DNA of 64,000 nt. Source: Sipunculus nudus. Taxonomy: Eukaryota > Annelida > Sipuncula > Golfingiida > Sipunculidae. Both the position numbers and the translations under genes were made by a program. The notes under the pieces are model-generated. The model made no database searches, had not been told where the DNA came from, and saw only the letters and a program-made list of their open reading frames with translations. This document shows, piece by piece, positions 23,591 through 54,561 of the stretch. The number at the start of each line of letters is the position of its first letter. The stretch's first letter is position 1. The stretch spans positions 19,776,176 to 19,840,175 of the forward strand of contig CM049311.1 in the NCBI GenBank assembly GCA_026874595.1. The letters are read 5' to 3'.

Positions 23591-24460
23591 CTTTATACAA
23601 GTACAATTTACATGAATATTTCACTCAAATGATTAAGGAATTGTCCAGCTAAGGGTCAGATTGGTTATTTCACAAAATGATGCTGTAATGTTTTGTCAGC
23701 TCCACTCTCGCCCCATTTAACCCAAAATAAAACTCGGCCATAAAATTTGCATCTGGTGTGAGGCAGTGAAATTTCAATACCAGCTCCACCTCAACAAGCT
23801 GTATATTTGAGTTTTCCCAGTGAGTCATTTGATCAAAACATAGCTGTGGTCATGCTGCATTGCTGTGAACAAAGAAGTTAAAATATTGTGGTATAAGAAA
23901 CTGTAAAGCCAATGACAGATTGAGAATACCCACACAACACTGGAGTTGTCATTTGGTTAGTGTTTTCATGAGAAACTGCTGTAAAAGTTGTAAAAGCTTT
24001 ACACAAGACTTGCTAGTCATCAACAATTGTTTTACACTGAATGGTATCTTCAGTTTGAAATCTCACATTTTGCAACAAAAAAAATTTTTTACCGTCAAGA
24101 AGCAAATCTGCCCCTTGCAAGACCGTTGCAAACATGTGAATTATTATATTTATAAATTTAAAGATTTTCTGTAGCTTTGAGGAGGTTAAAGTTATGGTCA
24201 TTCCATATTAAAGTGTAGTGCCTTAGAAATGCTTCAGATTGAATGTCAATGTAGTTTAAAATTTTGAAAATTACCATACTGTAGGAGACGCCCATTAATG
24301 TGGGTGATGCATTTGAGACTTCTGTTACCAATAGGTCTGGTTTGAGTTTACTTTGGATTTGCACATCCCTGTGTACATTTTCAGTTGTTAATTGCTCTAA
24401 GATAGCAGGGTTGCCAAAGATTGTTCAGGCATATTTTGTTGAAACACAATTGGGGAGACA
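23591..24460. other. Intergenic; nothing recognised
   Basis: No gene, tandem repeat or element ends were seen in this stretch between the candidate poly(A) site and element C. Confidence 0.5.
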
Positions 24461-26069
24461 TTTTAGCTCAGATGACCATAAGTCATCTGAGCTATAGTTG
24501 TGGTCCATTTTCCATTGTCTGTTCATCTGTCCGTCCGTCCGTAGATGTGGCACATTTTGGAACCGTAAGACCTAGGAATTTTAATCCAAAATTTGGCATA
24601 ATGTTAGATATCCCCAAGATCTCCTACCAAACTGAAAACTGAGTCTTTGCGACTTTGTTCCTTTGAGAAATTAAGGAAAAACCTCAATTTTTTTATTAAA
24701 AACCTATTTTCACACTTCAGGACTGCCTAATATCAAAACTACTCATCTGTTTTTCCTCATATTTACCAAAAATATTCCTCTAAATAGTTCCTATGTATAT
24801 GCCAGAAATTAGGTCTGTATTATATGATTTTAAAAAAGTTATGGGCTCAAACATAATGCATTTTGTAAAAAATCAGGAAAAGATATTTGATCACTTAACA
24901 CAAAACATGTTAAATCTAAGGACTTTTTTCCAGTAGTATAACTTTAATTAATCAAAATTGAATTGTATACCCAAAATAAGATCAAAATCTTTTAAATTTT
25001 TTAAAATATTAGCAAAAATAAAAAATTGGTACCTTAGATTTTGGCCACCACATTTTTTTTTCCTGTAAGTACTGTGGATTTAATTTTCACAGCGTTATAC
25101 ATGAGGATTTAATCTGTTAAAATCTGAAATTTGAAAATAAAAGCTGCAAAATTAGGCTAGTTATTGAATTTTTTTGGAGGCTCTTGTTGTATTGCCTTAC
25201 ATTGTCAAGAGGTCCACTTTGGTCACTGTAGGTCATTCAGTGCAGCTCTCTATGCTCCCCAGGCTGTTGTTATGTAATCCCATCACTAGGGCAAGCCCTC
25301 TCTCCACTGGGTTGAGCTTTATCATGCTGTTTGCAGTTAATACCACAGGGAGCCTTTTTCTCCCCCCCCCCCCCACCCCATTCTGTTGACAGACCCTTAC
25401 TATGAACTAGATGAATCTTATAATTAACATTTTTTTTCAGCAACGAGCAGTTACAACAGAGACCCCTCCCCCCACCCATCCCTTTAATACACAGGTCTAA
25501 TAAACAAGATGAATCTTATAATTTAATGTTAAATAAATTCTTTTTGTTGAGACAATTTTGATTTTTTTAAAGAAAAAAATGTTCAGGAATTTAATCCTAA
25601 TATTCAAATGTGATAAAATATTAGGATCTAATGTAAGTGCTGACAAGATTTAAGACGTTATAAATACTTTGTAGCATTTCATTCATATCTCTTGAAGTTG
25701 GTGGGGCCTAACTCTGTTAGCTAAGTATTAAAATAAGGAATATTGGTCAAACTTTGTGGGATTAATTTTTAACTCATATGGCCATATATTTAACTTTTGA
25801 AAACTTAATTACCTTCACTCATTATTTGTTTATGAAATGTTACTTTTATAAAGCACTTACCGTAGGCCCATTTTTTCCCTTGGTGCATCACTAAATGGTT
25901 TAGCTCATGTCCATTATTCTATTATTTACAGAGTTTCATTTTAGCAGGGCCATTTCTCATAGCTTTTCAAATGATAATATACATGAAAAACCAAAAGAAA
26001 TAAAAATATTTTGCAGTTACTAATATTTTCCATAATTAGTTGAGCGATGTGACCCATGGGTCCCTTGTT
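24461..26069 (+). mobile_element. Repeat element C, 1.6 kb short relative of A
   Basis: It starts TTTTAGCTCAGATGAC with the mirrored AGTCATCTGAGCT and ends GAGCGATGTGACCCATGGGT plus CCCTTGTTT. The interior aligns with A through the ATCTCCTACCA...TTGAGAAATTAAGG and TGCTCCCCAGGCTGTTG blocks. It holds only one copy of the module that is duplicated in A and D. It has a C tract at 25361-25373 and no coding region. Confidence 0.78.
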
Positions 26070-26317
26070 TTCATATATCTACCACCATTGATTCAATCAA
26101 GGTTATAGACTGGAGTTCAAACTCAAGGAAGCCTAGCCAACTCTTGTGTCAGCCAGATGCTTGCCGAACATCTGTAACCTCCTTTGTAGAATTTTTTTAA
26201 AGAACCTGTAAGCTTATGTGATTGTGTGGCCTCGCCTGTCATCCGTACATAACCCATACTATCTCAAAAATGGCAGGAGCAAGCTTCACAAAATTATATG
26301 CAAATAATCAGTCATCT

Positions 26318-29300
26318 AAACAAGGGACCCATGGGTCACGGCGCTCAGCTGATCGTGATTGTACTATAAATGTTTCTCCACTGTGATACTATATCGAGTC
26401 GATAAAGCTTATGAATATCATGGACATGTTGGGCTATTATAAAGGAATGTAATGTAATATGTGAGTAAATGATAAATGAAATTACCTGACTGATGGATTA
26501 ATAGAGTCAAATATAGTGGTTTATTTTTTATTTATTTAGGGGGGGGGGGGGGGTTGAAAATTGTGATATATTTGAGCAAATATGAATGCAATGACAGCAG
26601 TAATAAGCAGTAGTAGAATGATGATAAGGCTATTTGTTGAAGGATCTAAAGTGTATGGTAGTCTGCAAGCTTTCAATTTGACAGATATGATGTTATGATT
26701 AACTATGCTGATGAAGTGATTTATGAATTTGTGACTGTATGACACAATATCTCTTTAGTCTTGACAAGGTACATTATTGTGATGCCCACTATGTCTACAT
26801 ATTACACAATATTGACATAATTTCTGGCATGTACATAGGTACCTATGGACGTATAGTTATACAAAATATTAAAGTATGAATATATCTGATTCATCTTGTT
26901 CTTGCTTACTGAGGCTGACTTTGGGATGGGGTTCGGAGAAGGGAAAAGTGAGGGCAGCACGAAGGTGGATGTAGAAATATTCTATTGTAATGTTTTTCAT
27001 TTATATAAGAATATGAAAAGCTAAGAGGAAAGGGGCCCTCCCACTTCGTTATAGTAAAGTTCTAAATATATGATTGCAAACTAATACTCTGACAAGACTG
27101 TCATGAAGAAAAACAGTAAAATTTTGAGATACTGTGATGCATATGAAAATTTACAGATGGACAGGCAAGTGGACAGAATGGACTAATACCTTTATTTCAC
27201 TTTCAAGGGAATAATGCATTTAATTTTATATATAATCCTATTTTTTTAAGCATATCCACTTTTTCCATTAAGAAGTTTTTATCTGAATCATATTTTTTAT
27301 TTACAGGTTTTATAAATTTTTAATAAAAAAAACCTTAAAATATAAGTTAAAATATTAGAATTGTTGCAAAAGTTGCAATCATTATATATACAGAGTAAAA
27401 AACTGAAACTATAATTTAAAATATTAGAATTGTTGCAAAAGTTGCAATCATCATATATCCAGAGTGTAGCTCATATTGGGTCATATTATGCATACACATA
27501 TATTTTATTATTTTTAAATCATAAATGTTTAAACTGAATTTAAAAGAAAATAATGCCACAACATGGCATCTACAAGAATATTCCTTGAATCACTAATAAA
27601 AAGTTTTGCACATTGGAGTTTTCAGTACATGCTTAATTTTATTCACCAAAATAAAATAAAAGTAAATTTGATAAAATAAAACATCTTTTCAAATAAAGTA
27701 TACACACTGTTGGTTGAGTGAGGGACAAACAATATCATTGTGCTAATTACTATCCCAGTTTTAATTTATTACTGGAATTAATAGTCAATTTCACACCTGG
27801 TGAAGTTTTTACTCTTCTGAAGTAAGGAATTACTTATCTGATGAACATCCACACTTTCATAACAATACACCACTTTGTGGACACAATTAAATGTATACTT
27901 TAATCATTGTAACCCTGGTGGTACAATACAAAATCTAAAATGTAGCATAGCCTAGAATAAGAATGAATCAAATACAGAAAATAATAACATTCATCTAGTT
28001 TATGCACCATCTGGGGGGGGGGGGGTGCAGGGCAGAGGGGAAGCCTGCTGGTAGTGGCCAGGCTGACCCAAGGCAAGCTGCCTGGGGTGGGTTACATAAT
28101 GCAAGTGAAGGCTGTATGTAAACAACACTTGACATGGTGTATGAAAACATGAATAAAAGCTATTCTTTCCAATCAATTTCTTTGAAATTTCAGATTTTTA
28201 AAAGATTAAATCCTTATGTATATATGCTGTGAAAATTAAATCAACAGTGCCAAAGTTGGACAAAATTTAAGGTTTTGATTTTTTATTTATGCTAATAACT
28301 GGAAAAATTTGCAAAATTCAGATCTTATTTTGGGTAAACAATTGAATCTTGATTAAATAGTTATATTCCTGAAAAAAAGTCTCTAGGTTCAGCAATTCTC
28401 ATGTTAGGTGAGTAAATATATTTCCTGATTTTTAAAAAAATTGCATTATGTTTTGGCCCATAACTTCAAAATAATACCCAATACTGACCTAATTTTTGGT
28501 ATGTTCATAGAAAATGTATAAAAGAATGTGAATACTAAATACGATCAAAAACAAATCAGTGGTTTTGATATTAGGCAGCCTTGAAGTGTAACAATTGCTT
28601 TTTTTATGGAAAACAGAGTTTTTTTCCTTAATATCTCGAAGGAACTATGTCCTAATGACCCAATTTTTGGTATGGTAGGAGATTTTGGGGACATCTAAAA
28701 TTATGCCAACAGCCTGGGGAGCATAGAGATGTGCACTGAATGACCTACAGTCATCAAAATGGACTGCTTGACAATGTAAGGGAAAACAACAAGAGCCTCC
28801 AAACAAATTCAATAACTAGCCTAATTTTGCAGCTTTTATTTTCAAATTTCAGATTTTAACAGATTAAATCCTTATGTATACATGCTGTGAAAATTAAATC
28901 CACAGTACTTAAAGGAAAGAAACGTGCCGTGGCCAAACTTGGGCAAAATTTAAGGTACAAATTTTATATTTTTGCCAATATTTAAAAAAATTTAACAGAT
29001 TTTGATCTAATTTTTGGTATACAATTAAATTTTGATTAATTAAAGTTGTATTACTGGAAAAAAGTCCCTACCTTTAACACTTTTGGTCTTAAGTGACCAA
29101 AATCTTCCTGATTTTTTTACAAAGTCCATTATGTTTGGGCCCATAACTTTTTTAAATTATATAATACTGACTTAATATCTGGCATGTACATAGGAACTAT
29201 ATAGAGGAATATTTATGGTAAAATGAAGAAAACCAGATGAGTGGTTTTGATATTAGGCAGTCCTGAAGTGTGAAAATAGATTTCTAATAAAAAATTGAGG

Positions 29301-29545
29301 TTTTTCCTTAAAATCTCGAAGGAACAAAGTCCTATTGACCCAATTTTTGGCATGGTAGGAGATTTTGGGGACATCTAACTGTATGCCGAATTTCAGATTC
29401 GTAGGTCCAACGGTGTCGAAATGTGCCAGTCTTACGGACGGACATCCGGATGGACAGACGGACGGTCGGACAGACAGACGGACGGACGACGGACAATGGA
29501 CCATGACTATAGCTCAGATGACTTATAGTCAGCTGAGCTAAAAAC
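26318..29545 (-). mobile_element. Repeat element D, inverted near-identical copy of A
   Basis: It reads as the reverse complement of 7871-11080 over its whole length: the CAAGGGACCCATGGGTCACG end at 26321, the G tract at 26541-26554, the duplicated 60-bp unit at about 27350-27470, and the hairpin AGTCAGCTGAGCTAAAA at 29545. In the roughly 190 bp terminal stretch I compared base by base, only about two substitutions separate the copies. C and D face each other with 248 bp between. No clear target-site duplication is visible. Confidence 0.85.
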
Positions 29546-29559
29546 TATCAGATTTTGCT

Positions 29560-30470
29560 AATTTTTTGCTGTCTACATTTACTTAAATTTTATAGGGAAA
29601 AAGCTATAAAAAAACTTTAAAAAAATCATCTTCTCCGAAACTGTCCAGCCAAATTGTTTGATATTTCACAGAGATGATCCCAAGAACAATCTCTCTCAAG
29701 TTTGTTGAATGGTTCCAGTTCGGTGATTTTTTGCTGAGTTACAAGAAGCTGAATTTAGTCATTTGGCCAAAAAGGCATACTAAAACTACTATCTCAGGAA
29801 TTTTAGGCAAATGTTGGTCACATGAGTCTATTTGAAAGTGAGGTATTAGTGGCACCACTTGCATCACCCTTGTTTGTATTGGTCATCGGTCATCATTACA
29901 TTCACCCATAATTTCTCAAGAACAACAGGAGCTAGCATCCCCAAATTTTCTGCAAAAATCAGTCACGTCCAATGTGGGATTGAGCTTTTTGTTGCTCCAC
30001 CTGCATGGATTTGCATTTTATGGGGAATAAGCTCCAAACCTTTGAAAATCTTCTTCTCAGAAATTGTTCAGCCAAACTGGTCAATATTTCACAAAAATAA
30101 TTCCAGATATGAGCTCTCTCAAGTTTGTTCAAATGGTTTGGGTATGGTTAATTTTGGCAGAGTTACAGGAATTTGAATTTAGTCATATGGCCAAGTAAGC
30201 ATACGAACATAATCTCAGAAAGGACAGGAGCAAGCATCACAAAGTTTTGTGCAAATTTTGGTCATAAAACTCATTTTTGAAATTGAGGTTTTTTTGGCAC
30301 CCCCTACAACCTGTTTTTTTTTGTGTCAAAAACATCATTATTTAAGCCTCTTTCAGCTTAAAAATGTTTCATGATGAAACTGTCAAGCTGAATTATTTAA
30401 TTTTTTTTAACAAGAATTATATTAGGGTAGGGTTGTCTCAATTGTATAAGAATAGATTGCATTCATTGAT
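29560..30470. repeat. Tandem modules of about 430 bp (decayed repeat)
   Basis: Blocks such as CTCTCTCAAGTTTGTT and ATTTAGTCAT(T/A)TGGCCAA recur about 430 bp apart (29690 and 30115; 29755 and 30178). Each module carries a GGCACCAC/GGCACCCC block. A diverged reverse-strand relative lies at about 38130-38760. Confidence 0.6.
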
Positions 30471-31149
30471 TTTTGGTAGAGTCATACAAAGCTAATGTTG
30501 GACTTGTGACAATTAGTAAGCCTATATTAAACCGAGGGCTGCAACAGTCTTCTTCTGCAATTTTTTTCTTTCAACTTCTGTAACATAGCACAAGAATGAC
30601 TCATAGATGGCCTTTGTTCAAATTTACCTAGATGATTTTTGGCAGAATTATTGGTTTTTTACCAATGAAAGGCCTTTGAGATACACTGGTGAACAAAGCT
30701 CACAGTTTTATTGTATCAAAAAGCTGAACTCTTTGGGTATATAGGCAGAGGTGTACAGGCAAAATTAATAACTGGTGTCCATATCCAGCTTATGTGGAAG
30801 ATAAATCCATGAATAAAATATATCTGTATTCTGATTTTGCTTTCAATAGGTATCTGTCATTATTCTAAACATATTTACAAAAAAAATCTTCTGAATGTGC
30901 AGCCTGAAAAAAACATTGTAGCCTAAGTCTTTCAGTATGTATAAACAGATATGGCAACATGCAAATTTTGTCCATGTCAAAATAGCTTGGATTTCAGATT
31001 TTGCAACAGGTCAAGTGTTCACTCAGTGTAGCCATGTACAGATCAAGAGTTTACTCAGTGCAGTAGCTGCACCTAACAATTAGCTTCACTTGACTTAGGG
31101 CAACTGCCTGCGTCAGCCGAGCTTGGTCAGCCCAGTGCACCCCGACTCA

Positions 31150-31445
31150 GGAGAAATTTAATGTATCAGCCTAAATTGTGCATTTCTGATAGTTTTGTCA
31201 TATACAGGACTGGTGGTGCCACCTACAATAATTTTTGCAGTGTATGTCCATGGTTATTTCTCTGGAGAGATTTGACATATCAGCCTGAAATTATGCATGT
31301 CTATACATCTTGGACAATTTTGTATACAACACTTGTAGCGCCACCTATAACTGATTTTGGGTTTCATGCATCTGTGCACATAGCTCAAGAGTGGTTTGAA
31401 GTATCTGCCTGAAATTTTCATGTCCATACATCTTTAATGGCTTTC
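31150..31445. repeat. Degenerate modules of about 123 bp
   Basis: Phrases like ATCAGCCTGAAATT(A/T)TGCATG and GGTGGTGCCACCTA or TAGCGCCACCTATA recur at roughly 123-bp spacing. They belong to the same general family of GCCACC-bearing modular repeats. Confidence 0.45.
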
Positions 31446-31560
31446 TCTCTTGCATACTGCTTGGAGAGAACTTCTTTGCTGTAAGCATTTTTCGGAGACA
31501 TTTTGTTGTGCATTATGAATAATTTGTATTACAACAAGAACAACAGTCATAATAATAAGT

Positions 31561-34500
31561 TGAAAATATTTTATTTACAAGATTTGACACTAATGCAGCA
31601 GCGAACATAAAACTGCATGACACGAGCACAAGAACAAAACTGTGCAACAATCGCATAACAAGTCACCATAATAAACTGTATTTTTCAAAAATCTCTCACT
31701 CACCTCTTACTCATTTTCCCCTAACCCATATCTCTATAACAAAATATGTACAAAACTTTATTTCCTGTTTTGAAAATATGTGTTTGGATAACAAAATATC
31801 TGTCATACAAAAGCTATTTCCCTAAATTCTTTTCATACCCTACATGTTTTTAAAAATACATGTATATGATAATATTGTGAAGCAGTCTGAGCACATTTCA
31901 TTTTATACAACCCCAAGTGACATGGAAAAGCACACTGATAGCACTGGAGTATCTGGTCTGCTGTTAACAAGGCACAAGGAATTGATTCCCTGATGTGGCT
32001 GATGGTGATTAACAAACTAGTGCTGCCACCTTGTGGCTGCTAAATAAACTATAATCTGATGAGTTGCTGATATGCAAAAGAACATACATTTGAAAGATTC
32101 AATGTTTCCCAAAGTTACCATCAATATTTACATTAGTCAGAAAAAAAAATATCTTGTTTATTGGCAATCATCTGGTTTTTAAATCTCCCTTCAAAACCCT
32201 GGTATCTCTGCTACATAACTTTGAATTAACTAAATTTCTAACTACTGTATCAGTAAAGAAACAGTAAGGGCCATGTGTTCTGGCATAATCTCTGCTACTG
32301 GAAGTGCAGACAGCAAACAAATACTCCAGTTTAGTGATAATTATATTTATGTTTTTGACACTAATTACTTATTTATAGTATATATGAAGGGGCAGGGCAC
32401 TGCCCAGAAGGGGTATGTAGCCTCATTAAGGTCCATGGTTCAAATCCTGCCACAGCCTCAAAGCATGATGCTAAAATGTAGATAAAACCTCAGAGATTTA
32501 CTCTGTTTGAACCAGAGATTATGAATTCTGGATTATTACTCATTTTTAACCAGAGATTAAGAATTCTGGATTATTATTATTCCTAGCTCTGTGTATATAA
32601 AAACCTGAGTTCTGAAAAGTTTATAAGTAACATATTCTTATCATGTTTTTATCTTCATCCTCATTCAATAAACAGTGCCATCAAGAGGCCATGGACCTAT
32701 CTTTAAAATATTTAATATATGAAGCGAGAATCAAAATCACAATCTGGATCTACAAGGAGACATGATCAGTAAATATTCTGCAGCAATGATGATCCATGGT
32801 TCAGCTAGCAGTGTAAAATACACATGATACAAATTCATTACATGCACCTTACATGAAGTAACCCCAGTTACAAACCCTACAAGCCCTCTGTTGCTGATTT
32901 TTAAACTAACAGGATATCAGTAAAACCTTCTTTAGTCCACAAATAATCCAATTATGAGTAACATTCACATTAGTGATTTAAACATATATTTTTTAAAATT
33001 ACATAGTATTTTCGAATAATTTATAAATAGGAAATTTCTTATTACCGGTAATATCTGGGAGACATTCACCTCAGTGAAATTACAGGTTCATCTGTTAAGT
33101 AGAGTACTTTGTTAAAAGTATGTTTTACCCCTCTGTACCTTCATAACAAATATATTATACACAATCAGGCCTATCTGAAGGCCACCTATGAACAAAATTT
33201 CTGGTTTGGTGGTTAACATGGCAATAATAATAAACTTAAAATACTGAACCACAAAGAATGGCCTAAAAGTTAAATATTTTAGCATGTGATCATCTCATAG
33301 TTTAACTGCTACATCTGCTCCTGTGAATAAATTTACCTAAAACAGGAAATTTTGGGCTTACAGGTCAGGCCTTTATTTTCTCACAACACAACTTGCCTCT
33401 GCCTAATATTATATATATAAGCCACTGCACAATTTCATGATCACCCAAACACTTGAGAGAACTTGACAAAAAACTTTTTGAGCAGTTCTCTAGGTGGTCA
33501 TACTTTTTATAAAATACCATTTCACTGGACCACTGATTAGCCACTATGTTACCTATATAACAGATAAGTAAAATATTCCGAGGCTACAATGTACAATAAA
33601 AAAACTACTATCTGCAGATGGAAAAAGTATGAAAACAAAAGAACCCTGGCACATTGTAGCACTTGTGTAAAAATACACATAAAGCACCAACAAGCATTCA
33701 ACAGATTAGCACCTGAAATTACCCCAAGCAGAAAGTTCGATAAAAATAGTGTTCATCTTGATCTTAATGTGAACAACTACAACCATACAAAAGTGACTAT
33801 GGAATGACACCAAGCTACCTTTCTCTGATATCTCATATAATTCTTAAAATATTCACAGATTTAGGTTACAAACAGGAAACAGAATACAAATACACCTGTG
33901 TTGCTCTGATCAGGTGCTTCTGCAATATTACAACCTTAACAAATCTTATATCATAAATTAAACAAAAAAGTACAAAAATTTAAATATGCCATGTGGTTAA
34001 ATTATCTGGTGGTTTTACTCCAATACTATGCCAATACTATATTATGTGAACTATTAACTGAATATTTGAACAAAGAACAATACAATGAAAACATGCATGA
34101 ACAAAATGGTTTCATTCAGTAAAATTTAAAGTCAACAGAAACAATAATTAATTTTTTTTGCTGGATCCATGGTTTCAATTTGCTTAAAATCCATATGTTG
34201 TTATGTGTTTTGTACAAAAACAAAGTTTAACTTAAATGACGTTTAACACATATTTTTTAATCAAGATGCAGCACAAATCATCAGGAGTATTCACATCATT
34301 ATGGCAACCATTCCTATTTTTTCAATCCATATTGTTGATAATGTATAAACTTTGAAGTATCAATTTTATAGTGAATTCCCACTCACCTTCACGTCCTATT
34401 CCAAGACATTTTATATAAACAGAAACAAAACAATTATGTCATACAGTATCTTCAACAATATGTATCATATCATTCATCTAGATCCTCTGTAAATATACAT

Positions 34501-36127
34501 TTGGCTTAAGTTTTCAGATTAGAAATGCGAAAAACTGATTATTCAATGAATTTGGATGAAGATAGTTCTGTACCACTTATTCCATTATATGCTGATTATA
34601 ACAAACTTGTTTCCAGCAGGCTTGCTTGTGTGCTGATAACTGGTTTAATATACAAATCTAAACTACAGGAATGGCATGACCTGAAATGGATGAATAGCCA
34701 ATAGTTGAGGCTGGTGTTGTACATGAAATGGTAATGAGCTATTAAAGAGCAGGGCAGCAGTCTATTTGGTGATAATGAAAACACCAGGATAAAATACAGA
34801 TTGGCTCCAAGTCTCAATATCTTCCACAGCTATACTGAATAGTCAATTCTTATTTGGGATTAACATTAAAGAAGAAACAGCAAATATACATCTAAGTCAC
34901 AGATGCATGTACTAAATGCCCAAAAAACAGTGAAATCAGATCGATCAATAACTTATCAGGCAGATCCTCAATTTTACATGACAACTGAAATGTTGAATCA
35001 AGTTTTATTCATGAGCAGAAGATGATTTTTAATCTTGACTTTCAGAAATCTTAATTATTTAACACATGAAAATGACTTCCATAATAACATATAGTTTACA
35101 ATTCCTTTCTGTTGTGACCATAGCTCTTAAAGAGCTTTTTAAAGCAAACTGCCTAAAACCAATTTGAAGAGATACATCAGTTCTGTTCTTTTATATTTTT
35201 GTGTTATTCTTCTGTGAATTCTGAATCTATAATAATCATTAACCAGAAAGGGTTTATACATGTAGCATACTCTGACAATTACTATCAGTTGTAAAACCCA
35301 CTACCTTTATTTTCATTACTGAAGATTGTTGGGAGTGGAGTTAAGATTTGTTTAATCTGTATTTTTTCTTTATTTTCTAAAAACACTGACACACCAGGTA
35401 TTTGGTCTTTTCATTTAATACCCAAAAAAATATAAAAACTGGACTTTTATTCACCCTATTTCTCCAAAGGATTAGCTATCCACATTCCCAAAAACATTTA
35501 TGTTAAGACCTTTACATTTCAAGTTTCAGCTATCTTTTTTTCGACCATACACTGCAGTACAAAATGTTTAACCTTTGCCCCCCCCCCCTAATCCCCATTC
35601 CCTAACTGAATGGACTGCTGGCAATACTCTTTAACAAATATGCATTTTCTTATGAAACTATAGTGATTTACATGATATATCCTTTTACCAAGAGAGATAT
35701 TATTATTACTTTCCTGTCCTATTCTGATGAGCTTCTACAACAAGTGCTCAATACTTAATCCAATATCCAAGCACTGATTAATTAAACAATATAAATTTGT
35801 AGGTGAAGATAATTTCAGTGAATTGCTACATTTTAGGGCATGATACTTAAATTAATACAAACATTTTATTCCATAACAAAATGGTTGTGCATAAATACAG
35901 GTTTTATCATTAAATATTCATATAACACACTCAGGCAATCTTATCCCAGTCAGTTATATATATATATATATATCCACATATGAACATAATTCAATAAATA
36001 AAAACATGCATTTTGTCAAGACCTGTTACACATATAAACTGAAAATCAGATGTTATGAAACTTATAAACGATGACAGGCTGTTGGAACTTGTTCTTTCTG
36101 ATGGGTGCCCAATATGGATCATTTTCT
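31561..36127 (-). other. Long AT-rich region downstream of SFT2D: 3' UTR or intergenic
   Basis: No coding exon is seen between the SFT2D stop codon and about 31.5 kb. A minus-strand AATAAA overlaps the stop codon itself (about 36127-36132), and others occur, for example at 31570-31575. The length of the 3' UTR cannot be fixed from sequence alone. There is a short TA run at 35955-35973 and a C tract at about 35578-35588. Confidence 0.4.
32021..32036 (-). promoter_or_regulatory. CTCF-like core motif
   Basis: The minus strand reads CCACAAGGTGGCAGCA, matching the CTCF core (CCAS-x-AGRKGGCRS) except at one position. It lies between two convergently transcribed genes. This is a motif match only; occupancy is unknown. 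Confidence 0.35.
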
Positions 36128-53589
<17,462 letters not shown>

Positions 53590-54228
53590 TTTGAGAGGTG
53601 GATATATTAAAAGGCACTTTACGGGCCCGTGTTGTGTGACGCAGCTCGAACGGGAATGTTTGTATGTGTCACTGGACGTCAGATGGTCAACAGCGGCTCA
53701 GCCCCCGGAAGTTCTAACACAACTGTTTGAAGCGCCACCTGGATTAGTTACCGCAAACTCTTTATAAAATAATCAAAAGACACTTGACTTATTAAAATTA
53801 CAAAGAAAATAAATAATTATACGCATAAAAATCATACCGGATGCTTTTTAACTTTAACATGATATAAACATCTTTTAAGGGAAGTATCATTATTAAAAGA
53901 TAATAAAAATAATTAAGGATAATTATTGTCACATAATCCGAGAATAAATCTCTTAAAAATACCAGATACTTTACACCACAGATTTTCATCACAAACGTTC
54001 GGCAGTTTGTGTCCATTTTATCATAGGTTTGAAAAGACAATTAATGGGAGTGAATGTTATTTTCATGCACGCGACCTCCACAGGTTTGTGTTTCCTGGTT
54101 GCAGAAAAATTATCCCCGTGAGAGGTGACTTCATACGTCATAGTCACGCGCAGGGGATTTGTAGTGGTTAATTAATTAGAATGCTAATTGCTTGACATGA
54201 TCGAATCGTGTGTATTAACGCCACCACA
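53590..54228. promoter_or_regulatory. Divergent promoter region between SFT2D and OSTM1
   Basis: 639 bp separates the two start codons, transcribed outward. It contains a GC-richer patch near 53620-53740 with several CpGs and a CRE-like GACGTCA at 53675-53681. No TATA box stands out at a fixed distance. Shared regulation is inferred from layout only. Confidence 0.5.
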
Positions 54229-54561
54229 ATGGAACCCGTTTCTTTGTCTATGTTTTTACGTGTATGGATGTTGGTAAGTTTGACTGTCAAAGCAACTGTG
54301 TCAGATCTGAACACAGAAAAGCTTGCTGGCGTCCGCCAGGTGGCGGCAGCAGATCCATCCATCGCTCTGCTGTTCCAGACTGAGTCCTCACAGTTTGAAA
54401 ACATCAGCACAGGTTACTGTACTAAGTATGTGAATGACTTTGCGAAGGCTGCAGCTGACTTCACCAGTTGCAGTATTAAGTATGCAAGGCCGCTACACTT
54501 CTGCCAGAAATGTGTGGACCAATACACGCAAGCAACTGAAGCATATCAGGCCATCCAGGAG
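54229..54561 (+). CDS. OSTM1: OSTM1 exon 1
   Basis: Starts at an ATG in strong context (CCACCACAATGG), 111 codons. It contains the signal peptide, then ENISTGYCTKYVNDFAKAAA and FTSCSIKYARPLHFCQKCVD, ending AYQAIQE. The donor GAG|GTTCGT is a weak match, the least certain boundary. Confidence 0.85.

Noticed and set aside
32388-32470. tRNA-like segment with a B-box-like GGTTCAAATCC
   Set aside because: No A box at the right spacing and no cloverleaf could be drawn. At most it is an old tRNA-derived SINE fragment.
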